From contig NZ_JACBYV010000001.1 of assembly GCF_013408425.1 (NCBI RefSeq), forward strand, positions 1,674,001 to 1,738,000: a stretch of 64,000 nt of DNA, in the 5' to 3' direction. Positions 63,956 through 64,000 of the stretch are shown in pieces. This DNA is from Pseudomonas flavescens. Its GTDB lineage: Bacteria > Pseudomonadota > Gammaproteobacteria > Pseudomonadales > Pseudomonadaceae. The notes under the pieces are model-generated. The model worked only from the letters and a program-made list of their open reading frames with translations. It ran no database searches and was not told the origin of the DNA. Made by a program: the position numbers and the translations under genes. Positions within the stretch are counted from its first letter, which is position 1; each line of letters opens with the position of its first letter.

Positions 63956-64000
63956 GTGCCCAAAATGGTTAAAGATGATTATTCTATCGAGGCATTTTTC
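63956..64000 (+). CDS. Possible 5' end of a divergent gene, cut by the window edge
   Basis: From a GTG at 63956 (or ATG at 63965) an open frame runs 15 codons to the window end, opening MPKMVKDDYSIEAFF. AAGGAAAAGG lies just upstream. The stretch is AT-richer than most of the window. Divergent placement from the GntR gene would fit a co-regulated partner. Too short to assign or even to confirm as coding. Confidence 0.25.
   Translation, partial: MPKMVKDDYSIEAFF

Overview
The window looks like a chromosomal segment of a gamma-proteobacterium of the genus Pseudomonas in the broad sense. GC content is high throughout. The first 34 kb reproduce, from memory, the gene order of the P. aeruginosa PAO1 region PA1822-PA1792: fimL, enoyl-CoA hydratase family gene, ldcA, dnaQ, rnhA, methyltransferase, gloB, mltD, nppA1A2BCD, ppiD, hupB, lon, clpX, clpP, tig, tRNAs, folD, cysS, glnS, ppiB, lpxH. 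It is probably not P. aeruginosa: fabI is missing from its usual place between nppD and ppiD, and everything after lpxH differs. I saw no insertion sequence, prophage or CRISPR array.

Regions. (1) 1-9.6 kb: motility/virulence regulator FimL, lipid and lysine catabolism, DNA proofreading subunit and RNase H, glyoxalase II, and a LysM murein transglycosylase. (2) 9.7-17.1 kb: the Npp (Yej-type) peptide/peptidyl-nucleoside importer with two consecutive binding proteins. (3) 17.3-26.2 kb: a protein quality-control block (ppiD, hupB, lon, clpX, clpP, tig) with a heat-shock promoter before lon, then three tRNAs. (4) 26.5-34.5 kb: folD, an SF1 helicase, cysS-glnS, ppiB-lpxH, miaE. (5) 34.7-40.1 kb: metal and stress functions: a duplicated DUF305 protein, a tandem Usp protein, a glutaredoxin-like protein and a divergent cadR/cadA pair with a clear operator. 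(6) 40.4-50.2 kb: accessory metabolism and transport: GST, an aminotransferase divergent from a MarR-LysE-BenE-DapF-like operon, a BASS transporter, an oxidoreductase, a possible 30-residue membrane protein and an MscS channel. (7) 50.3-55.9 kb: a five-gene operon (binding protein, permease, ATPase, pseudoazurin, MFS) behind a cobalamin riboswitch, divergent from Zur-type zinc-independent ribosomal proteins L31/L36. (8) 56.3-63.8 kb: an unusual operon set.

The best candidate for an undescribed system is region 8. A GntR/UTRA regulator with a perfect palindrome upstream overlaps a flavoprotein resembling the alpha subunit of APS reductase (AprA). A short AprB-like two-cluster ferredoxin follows. 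Downstream lie a nitrate/sulfonate-type ABC importer whose binding protein seems to carry a C-terminal NosL-like module, a HEAT-repeat protein and a DUF971 protein. The layout suggests import of a small compound and its two-electron conversion in the cytoplasm, but the substrate is unknown.

Other points of note: a structured RNA element with a terminator between hupB and ppiD; a paired MarR-type operator with centres 42 bp apart; a DapF paralogue with one catalytic cysteine replaced; and the meeting of B12 and zinc control signals around 55.2 kb.
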